Notes: generated from the sequence alone by a model not told the origin. Positions 22,501-36,600 are shown, counted from the stretch's first letter. The stretch is 64,000 nucleotides of DNA from Allodiplogaster sudhausi (GCA_945643635.1 CALZFC010000007.1:1601001-1665000); one strand, 5' to 3'. Made by a program: numbers and translations.

Positions 22501-24222
22501 ATTGATCAGGTTTAGATAGAAACGGAGGGAGATGCCTAAGCGAGGGATGAGAACTAACGGAAGCTCCTGAAGGAGGGCGGAAGCCCCCCATACATCATCC
22601 ACCCACTTTCACTTCTCCTTTTCCACTTGCTCCCCTCCATATCGATAAAAGATTTAATTAAAGGTAGTTTTTTTTTTTATTCTTGTTGCGAACGTTCTTC
22701 ATAAGCATCTTCCATTCATCTTCTCCACCCAATTCACAACCCACATTAGACATCGTCCACACAGAAATATTGCATTCAAGGAGCTATGATAATTCTTCGT
22801 TACGGATGAAAGCGTATCGCCAAAGTGAGTGCGATAAGAATGAGTCTGTAATTCTTTCCTATCCGAGTGTAGACATCTGATATCCGCGTAATAACGCGAC
22901 ATTGCCATTTCTTCAGCCTTTTTTCTGCCTCACATTCTTTTAAATCTCTTTTCACTCTCAATCTTTCTTTTCACTTTTTTCTGTTTTCAATGCTACTCTC
23001 TGTAATATCCTTTTACATCGATCTCTGTCTCTCTGACTCGCTTTCTTTATCCTTCCTTCTTTACCTCTTCTCTATCTCTCTCTTTCTCTCTCTCTCTATC
23101 TCTTTCTAGCTCCCTCCTCCTCTCTCTCTCTCTCGCTCCCTCTCCTTCTCTCTCACTCTCTCTGGCTCCCTTTCCCCCCTTTCTCGCTATATGTCATCGT
23201 CCGTCTTTGGTGATGCAAATGTATTAATAATGTATGATTCCCTCACAAAAAGTGCACAACCGATGATCAATTCAGTCGCACTCAGAATGCGCAAAGAGGG
23301 AGAGAAACGAAATGGAAGAAGAAGATTGGCACGGATTGTAATAGACATTGTCATTAAAAACGTGATTGCGGGCCCTTGAAGGACTCACTCAGGCCAAGGG
23401 TGCAACTGGACTCATTTTGATCCTAGTCGTTCAGTAAACGTACACATTTAAATGATTAAAGCAATCAAAAACCCACTCGTGAATTCGCGCCCTTTTTGCC
23501 TCAAATAAGGGTGAACGAGAATTCGATTTACATAGACGTGGCTACAATAGTCAAGAAAATTAAAATAAACGATTGAGTTTCATGCTCCTTTAAGTGTCGC
23601 GCGAGAATGGAGATGTAGAAGAAGGAATTACTAGAATTACTGCGAAACATGTGGCTACAATTTGTTTCCGCAGTAATTGAACCAAGCAAATCTTAACTCC
23701 ACAACAGCGAGTAGAAGTGACACAGCGGAAACGAAAATATGCATTTTAAAGATGCATTCAGACGAACTCGTTACAGACAGATTCAATTCATGAGAATGAG
23801 TTGGCTTCTGCCATATCACGGAGCAAGGGAAGCAATGCTAAGAGAAGCCACAGATGAAGGGCGGAGCTTCGTATCCCCCTGGCAATCCTTCCTATCTCAC
23901 ACACACTACCTCTCTCTCTCTCCCTCCCTCCCTCTCTCTTCCTCTCTCTCTATATATTTCTCGCTCTCTCTATATGTTTCACCCTCTTTCTCTCTCTCCC
24001 AGATTATCGCACCTTCTAGCAAACTTTTTATTTTCAGCTCACCCCGTTTATAGGATTCAATTGTTTTTCATACCATTCACATTCATTATATAAAGTGTTC
24101 ATTCCCTTTTTTGGGCAGACTACAGCAAATTGGATTTATCAAAGTAGTAGTATTGTATGCACGTTGAATGTACCCGTTTAATTGGAAGAAAATAGCATTC
24201 GACGAGAGTCTGCTAAAGAACT
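22501..24222. other. spacer with CT-rich blocks
   Basis: No supported exon. Pyrimidine-rich blocks lie at about 23030-23190 and 23910-24000. Small frames here have no credible splice context. Confidence 0.4.
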
Positions 24223-27200
24223 CTAGAAGAATCTAGGATGGGATTTGAGCGGAAAGAGAGGCGGAGGAGGAGAAGGCGGTAGCGGAGGGGAGAGGGGAGG
24301 CGGGGACTGGGCGCGGAGAGAGTCCTGCACGAGACGCAGCTTCTGGATGTCGTCGACGCTGATGTCCATCTTGAGGAAGTCCTCGTCGGTGTACTCGTTC
24401 ACGAGCTCCTCCTGCTCGATTTCCTGGCTCTCGAACAGTGCTATCAAATGATCCATTCCACGACGGCGAAGCTCTTCCGCTGCTTGGCCTGAGGCAAAGA
24501 GCGCGAGATTTGAAAGAGGCACTCGAAATAGATATGAAAGCGTAAACAACGAGTGAAAAGGAACGACGAATAGAAGGCTAACTTTCTGAGAAGGGGACGG
24601 ATCTCTCGGTGGCAAGACAAGGATAGCGAGTTAGCTGGATGGCTGCGCTCATTCTGAAAACAATGAAGAAGAGTGAAAGAGTGAGGGGGCAGAGGAGATC
24701 GGGCAATAACATCCGGGTACATATCGGAAGATGCCATCATGCCAAGGGAATACAAATTCCTCTCCGATTCATAAACAGGCATTTGTATCTAATAAGATAT
24801 ACATAGCTGGACCTGATGAACGAGTAGTTCTTCTCTGCTGACCTGCGTATACCTGCAGCCTCATCGTGAATGCTCCTTCTCTCGTCCGACGTAACCGGGA
24901 GACACTCCCTGGACTTCTTGAGCATCCTCGGAGTGGTGCGAGAGGCTCCTCCGTCTCCTCTCCTTAGTCTTCCATTGCCTGGCAGACTGCTGAAGCTGAC
25001 AGAGGGAACGGAGTGGGGAGAGGCGGTGGGCGCCGTCTCACTCAGGAGATGCACTCGCGGCTGCAGGGGCGCAAGGCGTCCACTGCTGCTGTTCGAAGAG
25101 GAACCGTCCCGGCGCTTGCCACGGAAACCCTGTTCAAATGGTCCTTTAATTGGAATACGATACATGTAAATGCAGAATCTTTATATGCAAGACGAACATA
25201 TTGAATGGAGAGATGTGAAGCGATGTCAGTCTCGCCGCTCTCCTTCTCCTGATTCGGTCGACTTGACTCGCGGTCACTGTACACGTCGTAGAAACACTTC
25301 ACTGCGAACGACATCGACTCCTGCAAAAGATAACAAAGTCATCCAAAAGGAAGGAAGTCGCGAATAAGAATTTAAAGTATTGACGACCTCCTTATTCTCG
25401 AATTCAAATGGTTTATTCTGTCCATTCAAGAGTGATGAGACACTGACTTGAACAATGGCCCTTGCTCCGTCGAGATTCCGATTGAACTGTCGGTCGCGTC
25501 TCTTCTCGAATTCTCTCCTTCCCCGCAAGACGTCTTCTACGAGCGTCAGTTTCTACAGCAGGTTCACATTAGGAGAGATTTACAATTCAAAGCAAGTTTT
25601 TCATTATTGCACAAGAATGCATACATATGTATGTACATATATTCATATGTATATATGAACATACAAATGTACGTATGTATTTATATATTCTGAAGAGCTT
25701 AGAAGAAAGATATTCATAGATGTTACGGAGTGGTTTCTTCCGTGCATGGCAGTAATGGGGGCGCGGCCCTCGATCCACTCTCGCATTCGAAGGATAGCTT
25801 CCATCGTACTTCTCTCATTTGGACGACGCTCAAACATTCTCACTTTGCATTACCTAAGGTAATATATTCCTCATACTCAACCTTGATGAAAAACTATGAA
25901 TAGAAAGAATTTAAGAAGTATGTACAGTACCGTGCAAAAGTCTATTAACTTTTAGTTTTTCATTCATAACTTCCTTCAAAGTAAATGAAAGTCAATGAAA
26001 TATTCAGGGTTGCTTTTTTATGCTGTCAGAATTATAGTCACAGAGTATTGGTTTCATTGATCTACTAATCAAATCATCCGAGTTGCACATTTAGGCATGC
26101 CGAACCAAATGGGTTATTTCTTTGATATTTGGGTAGATTGTATTGGATTAATGATTTAGTTGTATTCTAGAACATCTCTGCGATAAGTTTTTTGTCTAAT
26201 CGCTATTTAATCATATGATGTTACATGCTGCCAGCCCTCAGTTCGCGATCCATTGAAACTCAGCCAGAGATGCAGAAGGTTCAGAAGCATAAAATCGATC
26301 ATTTAAAATTATGCCTATAGCGCTAATGATTTTAAAATATTCAAAACTCATCATTAGACTAATTCAGCAGGTTACTTGAGCTGTGAAAATTAGGTGCTAA
26401 CTATTTGTGCACATTTTGAACACCACGGTCAACATTGGTCCGCAGCGCAGACGTGCCAAAAGTGATGTTGTGTTGGGGTCCGTTTTTCAAAAGCGATTTT
26501 GCCTATCTAAAATAATAGCTAATAGACTTTTAAGTCTTTAGAAGTCCTATTTCATCCCTGACTTCATGAACCCACCAGATACAGTAGATCGTTTGAATGT
26601 ACCCCAGGCATAGAGTAGTACCGTGACATTTTAGCCAAGAAAGAAAACCCGAAAATGTTTTGATCGAGACATAAATCACTTTAACCGATACAACAGTGTT
26701 CCTCAATTCAATTTTCTAATTTAAAGTTGTGATAGATCTAGAACAGACAGCCGTCAATACACCGTACTACTCTATGCCTGGGGTACATTCAAACGATCTA
26801 CTGTATATGGTGGGTTCATGAAGTCGGGGATGAAATAGGACTTCTAAAGATATAAAAGCCTATTAGCTATCATTTGAGATAAGCTTTTGAAAACCGCTTT
26901 TGAAATACGGACCCCAACACAAAATCACTTTTAGCACGTCTGCGCTGCTGACCAATATTGACCTCGGAGTTAAAAATGTGCACAAATTTCTAGCACCTAA
27001 TTTTCACAGCTCAAGTAACCTGCTGAATTAGTCTAAGGATGAGTTTTGAATATTTTAAAATCATTAGCGCTATAGGCATAATTTTAAATGATCGATTTTA
27101 TGCTTCTGAACCTTCTGCATCTCTGGCTGAGTTTCAATGGATCGCGAACTGAAGGCTGGCAGCATGTAACATCATATGATTAAATAGCGATTAGACAAAA

Positions 27201-29622
27201 AACTTATCGCAGAGATGTTCTAGAATACAACTAAATCATTAATCCAATACAATCTACCCAAATATCAAAGAAATAACCCATTTGATTCGGCATGCCTAAA
27301 TGTGCAACCCGGATGATTTGAGTTATTGATTTTTTTTCTGGCTTTATAGTAGGTCAATGAAGCCAATACTCTATGACTAAGTCTGACAGCATAAAAAAGC
27401 AACCCTGAAAATTTCATTGACTTTCAATAACTCTGAAGGCAGTTATGAATGAAAAACAAAAAGTTAATAGACTTTTGCACGGTACTGTACATATGTATGT
27501 ACATACATATTTCGTCATGCCTTGTATTATACATACATATGTATCTAGATATGCAAAAGAATGTTGAAAGAACTACATAGAACCTTGAAGAATTTGCTGA
27601 AAGTGTTAGAGCTCTGGCTTAGTTTCGCACGAGGTCGATTGGGCAGGACTGCCAGCAGTCCACGTAACTCCAGGTCAACTGGCTCTTCTGACAAGCGAAT
27701 GGTTAGAGAAGAAAGAGAGCCCGCAAAATGAGGAGAGGTGGTTTGAGAAGAACCAGAAACTGTGTAAAAGGAGAAGAGATGGATTGAGAAGCAAGAGAGT
27801 GCACGAGAAGAGAAGAGTGTAGGAGAAGAATGAGAGAGTGCGGAAGATGAGGAGAGACCTAACGAGACATGGAAGAGATCGTAAGCCGTTTGGTAGAGAT
27901 TTGTCATGGCTGCTATGGATGCTTGCACGATATCTTTTTGGAGCAGAAGTTCGCACATCTCGACGTCTCTGCAAGAAGAATTCTTGAGCCAAATCACATC
28001 AATAAATAAACATGAATAAACCAATCGATTAACTAAGCGAGTAGATTGTATGTGTGCATTATTTAACAGTGACTTAAATTGACTAGTAAAAGAAATGAAA
28101 TAGGAACAAATGTAATGAGACGTTAACAGGCGACATCGAGTAGAGAAGAGTAAAAGGAAAAGAAAATGAAGAAAACTAGAGAAGTAGAACAAATGGAATA
28201 ACTTAACAAGATTGCCTGATTAGCATTTACGGAATGAGACCTTTGCAGGGCAGCAAGCATGAGACTGTTGAGACGAAGGCGGGGCTCGTGTTCTGCGAGA
28301 GACGAAGGGAGACACTCACTCAGCACTCGGATCTATGAAGTTTCTCTGATGAGTGTGAAAGAATAAAGAAGAGAGATCTTACGGCGTCATAGTTCGTGAC
28401 TGAAGTGGCGAATATCATAGGGAATACATCGTGCTGCCGTTGGTATCCAACGAGCACCTGGCGAAGCTTCTCCAATTCATTCTTTACAATCAACTGCCGC
28501 ACGTCCACTACTTCGGGTTTGAAGTCTAAACGGGGAAATAAATGACAAATCGACCTTGTTAAAAGTAGAAATAGGAGAATGTAAATGGAACTTCTCTTGT
28601 TGTGGTACTCGTTGAAGAGATTGAGCACGTCGCCTCTCCTCTGCTGGACGGCAAGAACATGCGCCGATCGATGTCTCAGTGCCTGTTGGTGAATGTTCGC
28701 ACCCAGATCGAGGAGGCATGAGACCATGGCGAGGGGAGAAAGCATCACGGCGCAGCTCAGTGGAGACAGGTTGTACAACGCCTCCGACACCTCCGACACC
28801 GGAGCGCGGCCTCTGCCAATTCACAATCTTCTTTTAACCAGTTCAATTTGTAACATAAAATAATATTATCACAAATATTAAACTTGATTAATTTGGACAA
28901 TACTCATGGCCAAACACACTTTCTGACGAGAGCAATGAGCGTAGCTGGATTGCCACGAAAGCACGCGGCGATGAGGGGAGTCGGCGAGTACAAGTTCTCC
29001 TTTCCGCTGCCCGAGGCTTGGATGCCACAGCCGATCAGCTTCTTCACCACTTCTGCGTGGCCTGAGAAGGATCATGAAGAAGAGTTGAAAGGGTACAAAT
29101 GATTGACAGCTCCGTCTTACACACCAACGCCAGCGGCAAGAGTCAAGGCGGAGACACCGAGGAAGCTGAAGAATAAGGGAATTATACAAATGATATACTG
29201 TGATTTTATGTGAGGTACTAAAAAGAAGGATGAAATGTTTAATCAGTTTAACAGAAGGAACTAACGTCAGTCGTTTGGCGTCCGCGCCGTGCTGAAGAAG
29301 AATTTCGATGACCTTGAGATGGCCTTCGCGGCATGCCAAGTGGAAAGGAGTGAGCCCCACTTGGTTGCATAAGTCAATATCGGCTTGCGCCTCCAGCAGG
29401 CTGCGTACCTTACGGGACAATTTATTCGTCATTGGTAATTAAAGCACACAAAAAAACAAGAACAAAAAAAATAAATTCGCAAATGTTTCTAACCAAGTCG
29501 GAGTTGCCCGTGGCGGCGGCAATCTGGAGGGCAGTCACTCGGTCGTCATCGAAGGAATCCACATGAACACGATCTTCTGCTATTCGACGGAGCACCTAGA
29601 GAGAGAGAACGAGAGTGGAAGA

Positions 29623-29662
<40 letters not shown>

Positions 29663-29760
29663 CGGACTTCGTCGTTGTCCATCTCGTATGCCGCCCGGAG
29701 CATCTCCATCTTGGCGATCTCATTGACATCATAAGCAGAGCGGTCAGCGCCTCCACTCAT
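24223..29760 (-). CDS. ankyrin-repeat and SAM-domain protein, ANKS6/MLT-2-like
   Basis: The start at 29760 gives MSGGADRSAYDVNEIAKMEM. Ankyrin repeats follow over exons to about 28480: TALQIAAATGNSDL, then VGLTPFHLACREGHLKVIEI, then SPTPLIAACFRGNPATLIAL and PLSCAVMLSPLAMVSCLL. Middle exons (about 28480-27560) continue helical repeats (DVEMCELLLQKDIVQASI). After a long intron, exons at about 25860-24860 encode RREFEKRRDRQFNRNLDGAR and a Ser/Pro-rich basic linker. The last exon carries a SAM domain (ELRRRGMDHLIALFESQEIE, then KMDISVDDIQKLRLVQDSL) and a Pro-rich tail ending SHPRFF. Ankyrin repeats, linker and terminal SAM in this order match ANKS6, whose C. elegans counterpart MLT-2 acts in molting with NEKL kinases; the orthology is inference. 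The foldback element sits in the 25.9-27.5 kb intron. Confidence 0.78.
25925..27487. mobile_element. 1.56-kb foldback element with Tc1/mariner-like ends
   Basis: The left end reads CAGTACCGTGCAAAAGTC and the right end is its exact reverse complement, with at least 30 matching bases before small differences. Both ends abut TA (25923-24 and 27488-89), the target duplication of Tc1/mariner elements. The symmetry continues almost to the middle: arms of about 700 bp (25925-26630 and 26760-27487) with scattered mismatches around a spacer of about 130 bp. There is no open frame of 60 codons on either strand, so it encodes no transposase and would depend on one supplied in trans. It lies in an intron of the ankyrin/SAM gene. 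Confidence 0.85.
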
Positions 29761-29812
29761 CACACTTAAGCAATCATCAGCTAATCGACATGCAACCAAA
29801 GGATAGCGTTGC

Positions 29813-29857
<45 letters not shown>

Positions 29858-31013
29858 CTCACTCTTTCTACTCTTCGTTTTTCACCCTGCTTTCACCCAC
29901 CTCTCTGTTCTTTTGTGACAGCAGCGTATCCACCGCGCATCACAGGAACATTAAACAGGTCTCATGTCAACTCCGCTCTCCTTCCTCTCTTTCACCTTCC
30001 TTCACGCATTCTCAATCATTCTTGGCCATTCGATATCTATCATGCAAGGGGAAGAATGGCTCTAATCGATCATTAAAGAGCAATGCAACCACACTTCGGA
30101 ATGCACTTTCACCTCTCGGAAGTGGTGCGGACTACCGAAGAAAGCGCTTTCGGCAATGTCAGTGTCATCTAAAGAAGAAAAGTAGGAACCAGTTAATAAT
30201 ATATAAAAGTGAGTGGAACACAACGAATGAAGAGATTATCGAGAGTACGTGGGTGTTGAGTGAGATACAGTGAAAAGGAGCAAGAAAGTGATAGAGATAG
30301 AGAGAGAGAGAGAGCGAAGAATGCCAACAACTGGAAGGATACTCGTGTTGTCCAATGCCATCGGGGATATTTTTCCATCCATACGGATTCAATGGTCTTG
30401 TTGTTACACTAATACTCAGATGGATAACTGCATGCACATATATACATAAGGGATGCATTCGTCGTGTTCTGTACGTTGTCTACCCCACATGAGATGTTCA
30501 GGCTTCTGCTCTCTCCTATCTTCTCCGACGAACGCAAGAATCAAGTGCAATTCTCCATGAATTTGATCTCTACAAAAACTTACGTAAAGCAATATGCAGT
30601 CGTTACATTCTTCTTATGATGGGCACACGAAGAAAAAAAAGATTTTGCCTTCAATGAAAGTGGTTCTTGGTATTTTTTAAATTGACATACTGCTAGTTTG
30701 TTGTTTCAACGCATACTAATTCGCTAAAAAAAATTATTCCATTTTTATCACAGCATAATAAATATTGAATTTGTACTGTACTGTATTTTCATTCTTTATT
30801 TTCCCACCAGCCATAAAGGCATGGTGTTATTTTTATTAATTTATTATGTGGATATGACAAATTTACGGTGTCCTTTTTAATCAAAAGTGCTTCTGGCTTT
30901 CTCTTTTTGTGAATATCGTGAATGCGGGAAACACTTTCTTTCTCAAACGCTTTCGAGATTTTCTGGCGGTATACCTCCGCTGTCTCTGGAGTAAGAAGAA
31001 TTTCAAAAGTGGA
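29761..31013. other. divergent intergenic region with CT tract
   Basis: Lies between the starts of the ankyrin/SAM gene (leftward) and the RG-rich gene (rightward), so both promoters are expected here. A (CT)n tract is at 29816-29854. No exon recognised. Confidence 0.4.
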
Positions 31014-33662
31014 GATGTCGGTGTTCGAGGGGCCACCTGGCGATGTCGATAGCGTTGATTATTGCAATAGGAGGAGTCCATGCGACTCGGACTCTTCTCC
31101 TCCCGACTCTCAAACCAATTGTTAGTATTTTTTGATTCACACAAGTTGTTCTCTACAGAATCTTGCTATGTTATGAATGGTAATTTTCTCCTTTTCAGTG
31201 ATGTCCTCCGATGGATCCCGTTGCAGTGTGCAGCAGAATTCTCGACCGTTCCGGAATAAGGCTAGAGGTTCCATGAGCTTTTTTTGTATTATGAGAATGG
31301 AAAAATTTAAGTATAATGACTATGGAAGCATTTGAACACGTCTTTGAGGATCTTCAGAAAATCGAAGAGGGAAGAGTCATCATCGAGCTGATTTCACGCC
31401 TTTGATACCTAACATGTTCGTTCATTTCTGCTCCGCTTGAATGTCAGAGAGATCGTTGTGTCTTTAACCTGCGAACTGTGATAATTAGCAGAAGACGACA
31501 AGACAGCTCTACTTCTCTCCCTCGATCTGGCGCTAACGAGAATCGCCGGGAGGATTTGAACTTGTCGCAGTCGTCTTCCTCCAGCCGACCGAATGACTCT
31601 TCTGATTGTAGTAGTTGTGTTCTATGAATCCATAGCCTAATATGTCTTGATATGCTAAGATCGTCGGCCAGTGCCAACTACTCGTTCGAGTCCCGTTGTC
31701 GAGGAAGGCCCAATGACTTATACGGCTGCTGGCACTGCTCCCGTCTCCCGCTTTCCATCGTTAGCTCTCTTTGTCACGCGAGTTGTGACTGTAATATTGA
31801 AGTTCCATTTTGCCAGTTTTCATAATAATTTCTATGTTTATAAAGTTAGCAATATCATGGATCGTGTGCTGTTCTTAAAGGCAACGCCTGAGTAGCTCGG
31901 GCGGGGGATCGGCAGTGAGCTCGCCGACGGCTTCAGTAGCTGCTTCCCCTTCTGCCAGCAAGCAGTCCGTGGCCGTTGTCTCTTCGTATGCCGGCCCCGC
32001 TCCTTCTGTGTGGTGTAAGAACGGAGAGAACTCGGCCAGTGGCCATCGTAACTCTTCTCATCCCAACCACCACGCATTCCCTGCGCTGCATCATAACAAC
32101 GGCAGGCAAGCTGTTTTCTATTGGTTTGGTCGTAATAGGTCTAATATTTATTAGGCTTAAAGAAGAATTAACGACTATCTTCATGCTGTTTGAAAAGTTT
32201 TTACGATATATGCGTTTTTGGCTTTTGTATGAAGCATATTTTATTCAACCTTGCATTCTCACTTTGAATCTGCTTTTGAAATGTTAATTTCACATCCTTT
32301 CCATGATTGCGATGCGCTTACCATCTCTTTTGCTGCCCACGTTGAGTTTAAATTGGGCTCAATTTTGCTACGGACCTTTCCCAGAAATAGGCGTGGAAAA
32401 GTAGGTAAGGTTATGTAAAAACACACAAAACCACCTAGTTTAAGCATGTTTTGATGCGAAATATTCTGAACCCATCCTACTTTTGTTGTTCGACCCTTCC
32501 AGTGCTGAACGAGGTCGCTGCGTGTTGAATTCCCCCGCCTGATCAGCGAAACGTTTTTTGCGTGAGAAGGCATTTTCCCCCTAATTTTTTGACAAAAAAA
32601 AATCCCCGGACCTTTTCAGCACTGGACCATTCCGAAATCTCATGAGTTAGAAGGTATTTAAACACTGAGTTCAGCTGTCACGAAGGGAAGCAGTGATGTC
32701 GAACATGAATTGATTTACTTTCAAAAGAAATAAAAAAAGTTTCAGACGTGATGGAAGTGGAGGTGTTGCTCCACGCGGCAATCGTCGAGGTGGGAACCGT
32801 GTAAATGATTCGGGACGCAAGAATCTTCCATCCCCCAGCCCCCCAGTCTTGCAGCCTCGGAACAACGGGAATAACGGTTATTGTCATTTTTGTATCTGTT
32901 GACGAATATAAAGTCACGACTACTTGATAAAATATCTGAGGATAGTTACACTGGTTTTTTTCCTGTATTATTTGGTATGTTTTGTTCTCATAGTTTGAAA
33001 AAATTGTACAAAAAAAATTGGGCGGTCTCAGGGAAAAAGGGTGGTCCGAGGGGCTAATTAAGGAGGCGAAGGAAGCCGCGGCGGCTTTCGTCCACAGCCT
33101 CTGATGCCAGCTCGGCATTCTCAGCAGCTCCAGCACAAGACACTTCCTCATGCCACGGAGGCCGTGTCAGCAGATCTCTTCTGCGTTTATTACTTTTTCT
33201 TTCAAGTTGCTTCGACTTTTCGCTCATTTGGCATTGATGAGAGGATGATGAAGTAACAAGCTTGCAGGTCTCAGACATCTGCATCGCAATCGGACAACAA
33301 TCCAGCACGAGTGAAACAGAAGAATACTGTTGATATGGGTCTTTTCTTATCTATCTTCTCCATCGTTATCTTGGGAATTAAAGGAATTTATTTTTATTTT
33401 TTGCTTGGAAACAGCTGAAGTGATGAAGAGAAGACAAGATTTTTAAGCAGACGGAGCTGTTACGAAGGCGCCGGCGGCGGAGGAAACGCGTGAAAAGGCG
33501 GGGGCTGGCGGGCGAGCAGCGGAGACGGCGGCTGCTACTCCGAGCAGGGAACTGTTCGTGCCAGGGTGAGTAGGTTGCAAGACTGGCCTTGTCCTCGCTC
33601 TCTCCCCATCTCCTACCGGCTTTTTAGTGTAACATCTTGGAAGCTGCCACAGTTGGAGTGAC
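31014..33662 (+). CDS. RG-rich low-complexity protein, possible RNA-binding
   Basis: A chain of exons joins in consistent phase. The ATG at 31014 gives MSVFEGPPGDVDSVDYCNRR and an acidic Ser-rich start. A second exon has SVQQNSRPFRNKAR. Exons at about 31452 and 31653 are Arg/Ser-rich (RREDLNLSQSSSSSRPND). 31895-32105 is Ser/Ala/His-rich. 32748-32870 has GVAPRGNRRGGNRVNDSGR. 33062-33180 has GEGSRGGFRPQPL. A short exon at about 33275 and one at 33455-33566 follow, and the last ends ELFVPGVTSWKLPQLE. The RG and RGG stretches suggest RNA binding. The terminal FVPG piece loosely resembles the PAM2 motif that binds poly(A)-binding protein, but the conserved leucine is missing. The 32105 donor is GC. 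No family recognised. Confidence 0.55.
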
Positions 33663-36600
33663 ACTCCAGTCTGTCAATTCCATACTAGGCTGGGGGGGGG
33701 GAGCGATAGGAAACACGAAGGGCAGGGTGGGGAGCGGCCGTGAAGTGATGTCATCAGAGCTGTTGCTAGAGAGACACTTGAGAGAGAAAGAAGAGAGAGA
33801 GAGAGAGAGAGCAGATAGAGAGAGATAAGATGCTTGCGGGAAGTGTCGCTCTCTCCTCTCATGTTCCTCTCTCTTCTCTCTGAACTCGTGCACTGAATGC
33901 GCGACCTTGTGTATTCTTTCTGCATGGCATAGCCATGCTTACTTGGCCACTAGAAGAGCTCTCTGCTCCGTTGTTCAGAGTTGCCTTTGCCAGTTGACTT
34001 ACAAGGGTGGAATTTACTTTCACTCATTATCATGGACATGATAACCCGCCCCCCCCCCCAACTCCTTGGAGATCCACTTTAGCCACGCCCATTTCTTATC
34101 TCCTTTCACCGATCGACGACCACCCTACAGTTGTGACATTCTCACTTTCTTCTTCCAGCTACTATTGTATTCCCCCAGGCGTTCTACCATATATTTTTGA
34201 CTCATCTCCTGTCCAGTAACGGATCATAATACTTGAGGCGTTAATTCTGCCCACTCTCCGTCTCGTTTCCAATCTTCTTTTTTCTCTGTTCTCTCCGCCC
34301 CCTTCTCATTCTCGTCACGTCTTACTCTATTTTCTTCAGACTAGTTCTGATGCGCAGAGAGAAGAAATATGACAGGCATACCAGGGTCCCTTTGGTTCTT
34401 TTGCCAAACTCGCTGTCTCATTCTCATTCCTTGTCATTTCTACCCCTTGTCTACGCAGTCATTTACTGCCTTTCTCATCTTTTGTTTAACTTCTATAAGT
34501 AGTCAAGCAAGAAACAAAGGGAGTTGTCTCATTCATTTCTTTTATCAGAAATCGAAAAAGTGGGGTCCTGTACGTTTCACTGATGTATTGCCTGTTGCTA
34601 TTAGCTTTCACTCTTGCTTGGAGCACGAAATGAGCTGATTTTAGGGAGTCACTGTGTTGTAATGATAATAACCCCTGCCACTTAACCCCTGCTGCCATAT
34701 ATTGGTATTCCTTCTGCATGGTTGGTTTGGCTTCATAAAGTAGACATGAAATAGAGGGTCATAGAAAAGACTTTTCTTTGCAGCCAAACAGCTTCCACTT
34801 CTTTCTTGACGCAAACATGCATGCACTTCTTGCTCAACTTCGTGAGAATTCAGAATGATGGAGAGAGACAAAAAGAGTAGGCAGAGCAAGAGTGATGTCG
34901 GAGAGAGGGAGAGACTGTCAAGGCAGGGTTACCCTTCAGGCATCCGTGAAGCGAAAAATGCAACCAGTCCTGTAGCGTCTTTCTTGTTCACAGTCATGTG
35001 GTTCATTTAGTCTCAATTCCTCTGCGATCTCTATTTCCCTCGTTCTCTATTCTCTCTCACTCTTTCTCTCTCACACACACACATACTCTCTCTCTCCATC
35101 CCTGTTCTTGTTTATTTTTCTATGGGTGTCTACTTTTCAGCAAGTAAGTTGTCTCAACCGTTTCCGCTTCATCAATGGAACAAAAATAATTTTGCAAGTT
35201 CACTGATAGCGCACTTGTTTATATTATTTTTTTCCTCCGCGTGGCTTGTTGAGATTTTCAACTGATACCACCAGTAGAGTTCATTTATAATGTCTGTTAA
35301 TAGTTGAGGGAGTATGCTGATCGCCCTGGTTGTGGTTGCTCTAGCTCATTCTCTGCCGCCTTCCCAGCCCCTTCTCATCCACACCCCAAAACACTCCCTT
35401 ATTTTATCCATATTTTCGTTGCGAGCTCCGGAGAATCATGCTCGTCCGATTTTTGCTGTAATAGAGAAGTGAGAATGAAGGAGAATTCCGAAGAAAAGTG
35501 ATGGTGAGGAAGAGGGAGAGAATAGATGTTTTTGAGAGAAAAGAGGAATGCAAACGGAACAGTGGAGGGAGGGAGAGACAGTGAGACAGAGAAACAGTGG
35601 CTGGAACGAAGGGGAGTGCTCTTCCTCTTCGTTCTCCTCGAGATAGCCTCCTCCCACACCTATCTCTCCTCTTTTCTGCCTGTCACAAGTTTCAAGCTTA
35701 TCTTTACACCCCTCCACTTCTCCCCTCAACTTTCGCATGTCTCGCCTATCTGTTCCCTCTTTATCTCTCATTAGGAAGGATTCACTCTAGCTGTCTATAG
35801 CCTCTTCCTCGCTTCCCCTTGCTTCAAGTTCTGTTCATCTAAGAATCTCTAGTAGTTGCTTAGTCTCTCTACCATCAGGGCATCTATTATCTTTGAAGAC
35901 CACTACGGGAAGGACGGGTTTTCCTCTCCATTTGCCGGTATCTTTCAGCATGAACTATGTTGTGATTTGGACTTTTGCCTCCTGGCTGACGTGTTTATCT
36001 TTATTTTAGTCCGCTGAATGTCGTCAATGCTCATTGTTAGACTAACCGAACTGTTTGTCCACCTTTGGATGAGCAACCATATTTCTATTTCCTATCCGGT
36101 AAGCCCGCCTAGCTGTTCCTTCTAGATGTTTTTGTCATTCTCTTCACCTGCTTTTCTCCCTTATTCTGATTCCATCTCTGTCTCTGCATGTATCGTAGCT
36201 TGATCATGTTCTGATTTAATCAACCACCGCTATCGATGCTCTTTTCGTCACACCTTTGCATTTTTTGCTTGAGAATTTCATTTGCCTAATTGTGAACCTT
36301 TTAAGCAAGCGAGGAAGTAATAATTTCCTCCCTTTTCAGCAGTTGCCCCTGTTATCCCTGTGCCATACTTCATATTTCTAGCCCTATCCCTTTTCTCGTC
36401 TTCGTCTTTCTCTATTTCTCTAGCTTCTCTCACTCTAGCCACACCCTGTTCACTCTTCGCCTTGCTACATTCCTACTCTCTTCTGCTGCATAGATACTGC
36501 TCCTTTTTAATGCACTTCTAGCCAACTCATTTATTGCTACCACTTGGACTCCATCAATGCGACATCAAAAGGGAAAAAAATTAACCGATTTATTCACTTT

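Noticed and set aside
32498..32630. Short inverted CAGTGCTGAA pair suggesting a small Tc1-like MITE
   Set aside because: Only about 12 bp match and no TA duplication is visible at both ends.
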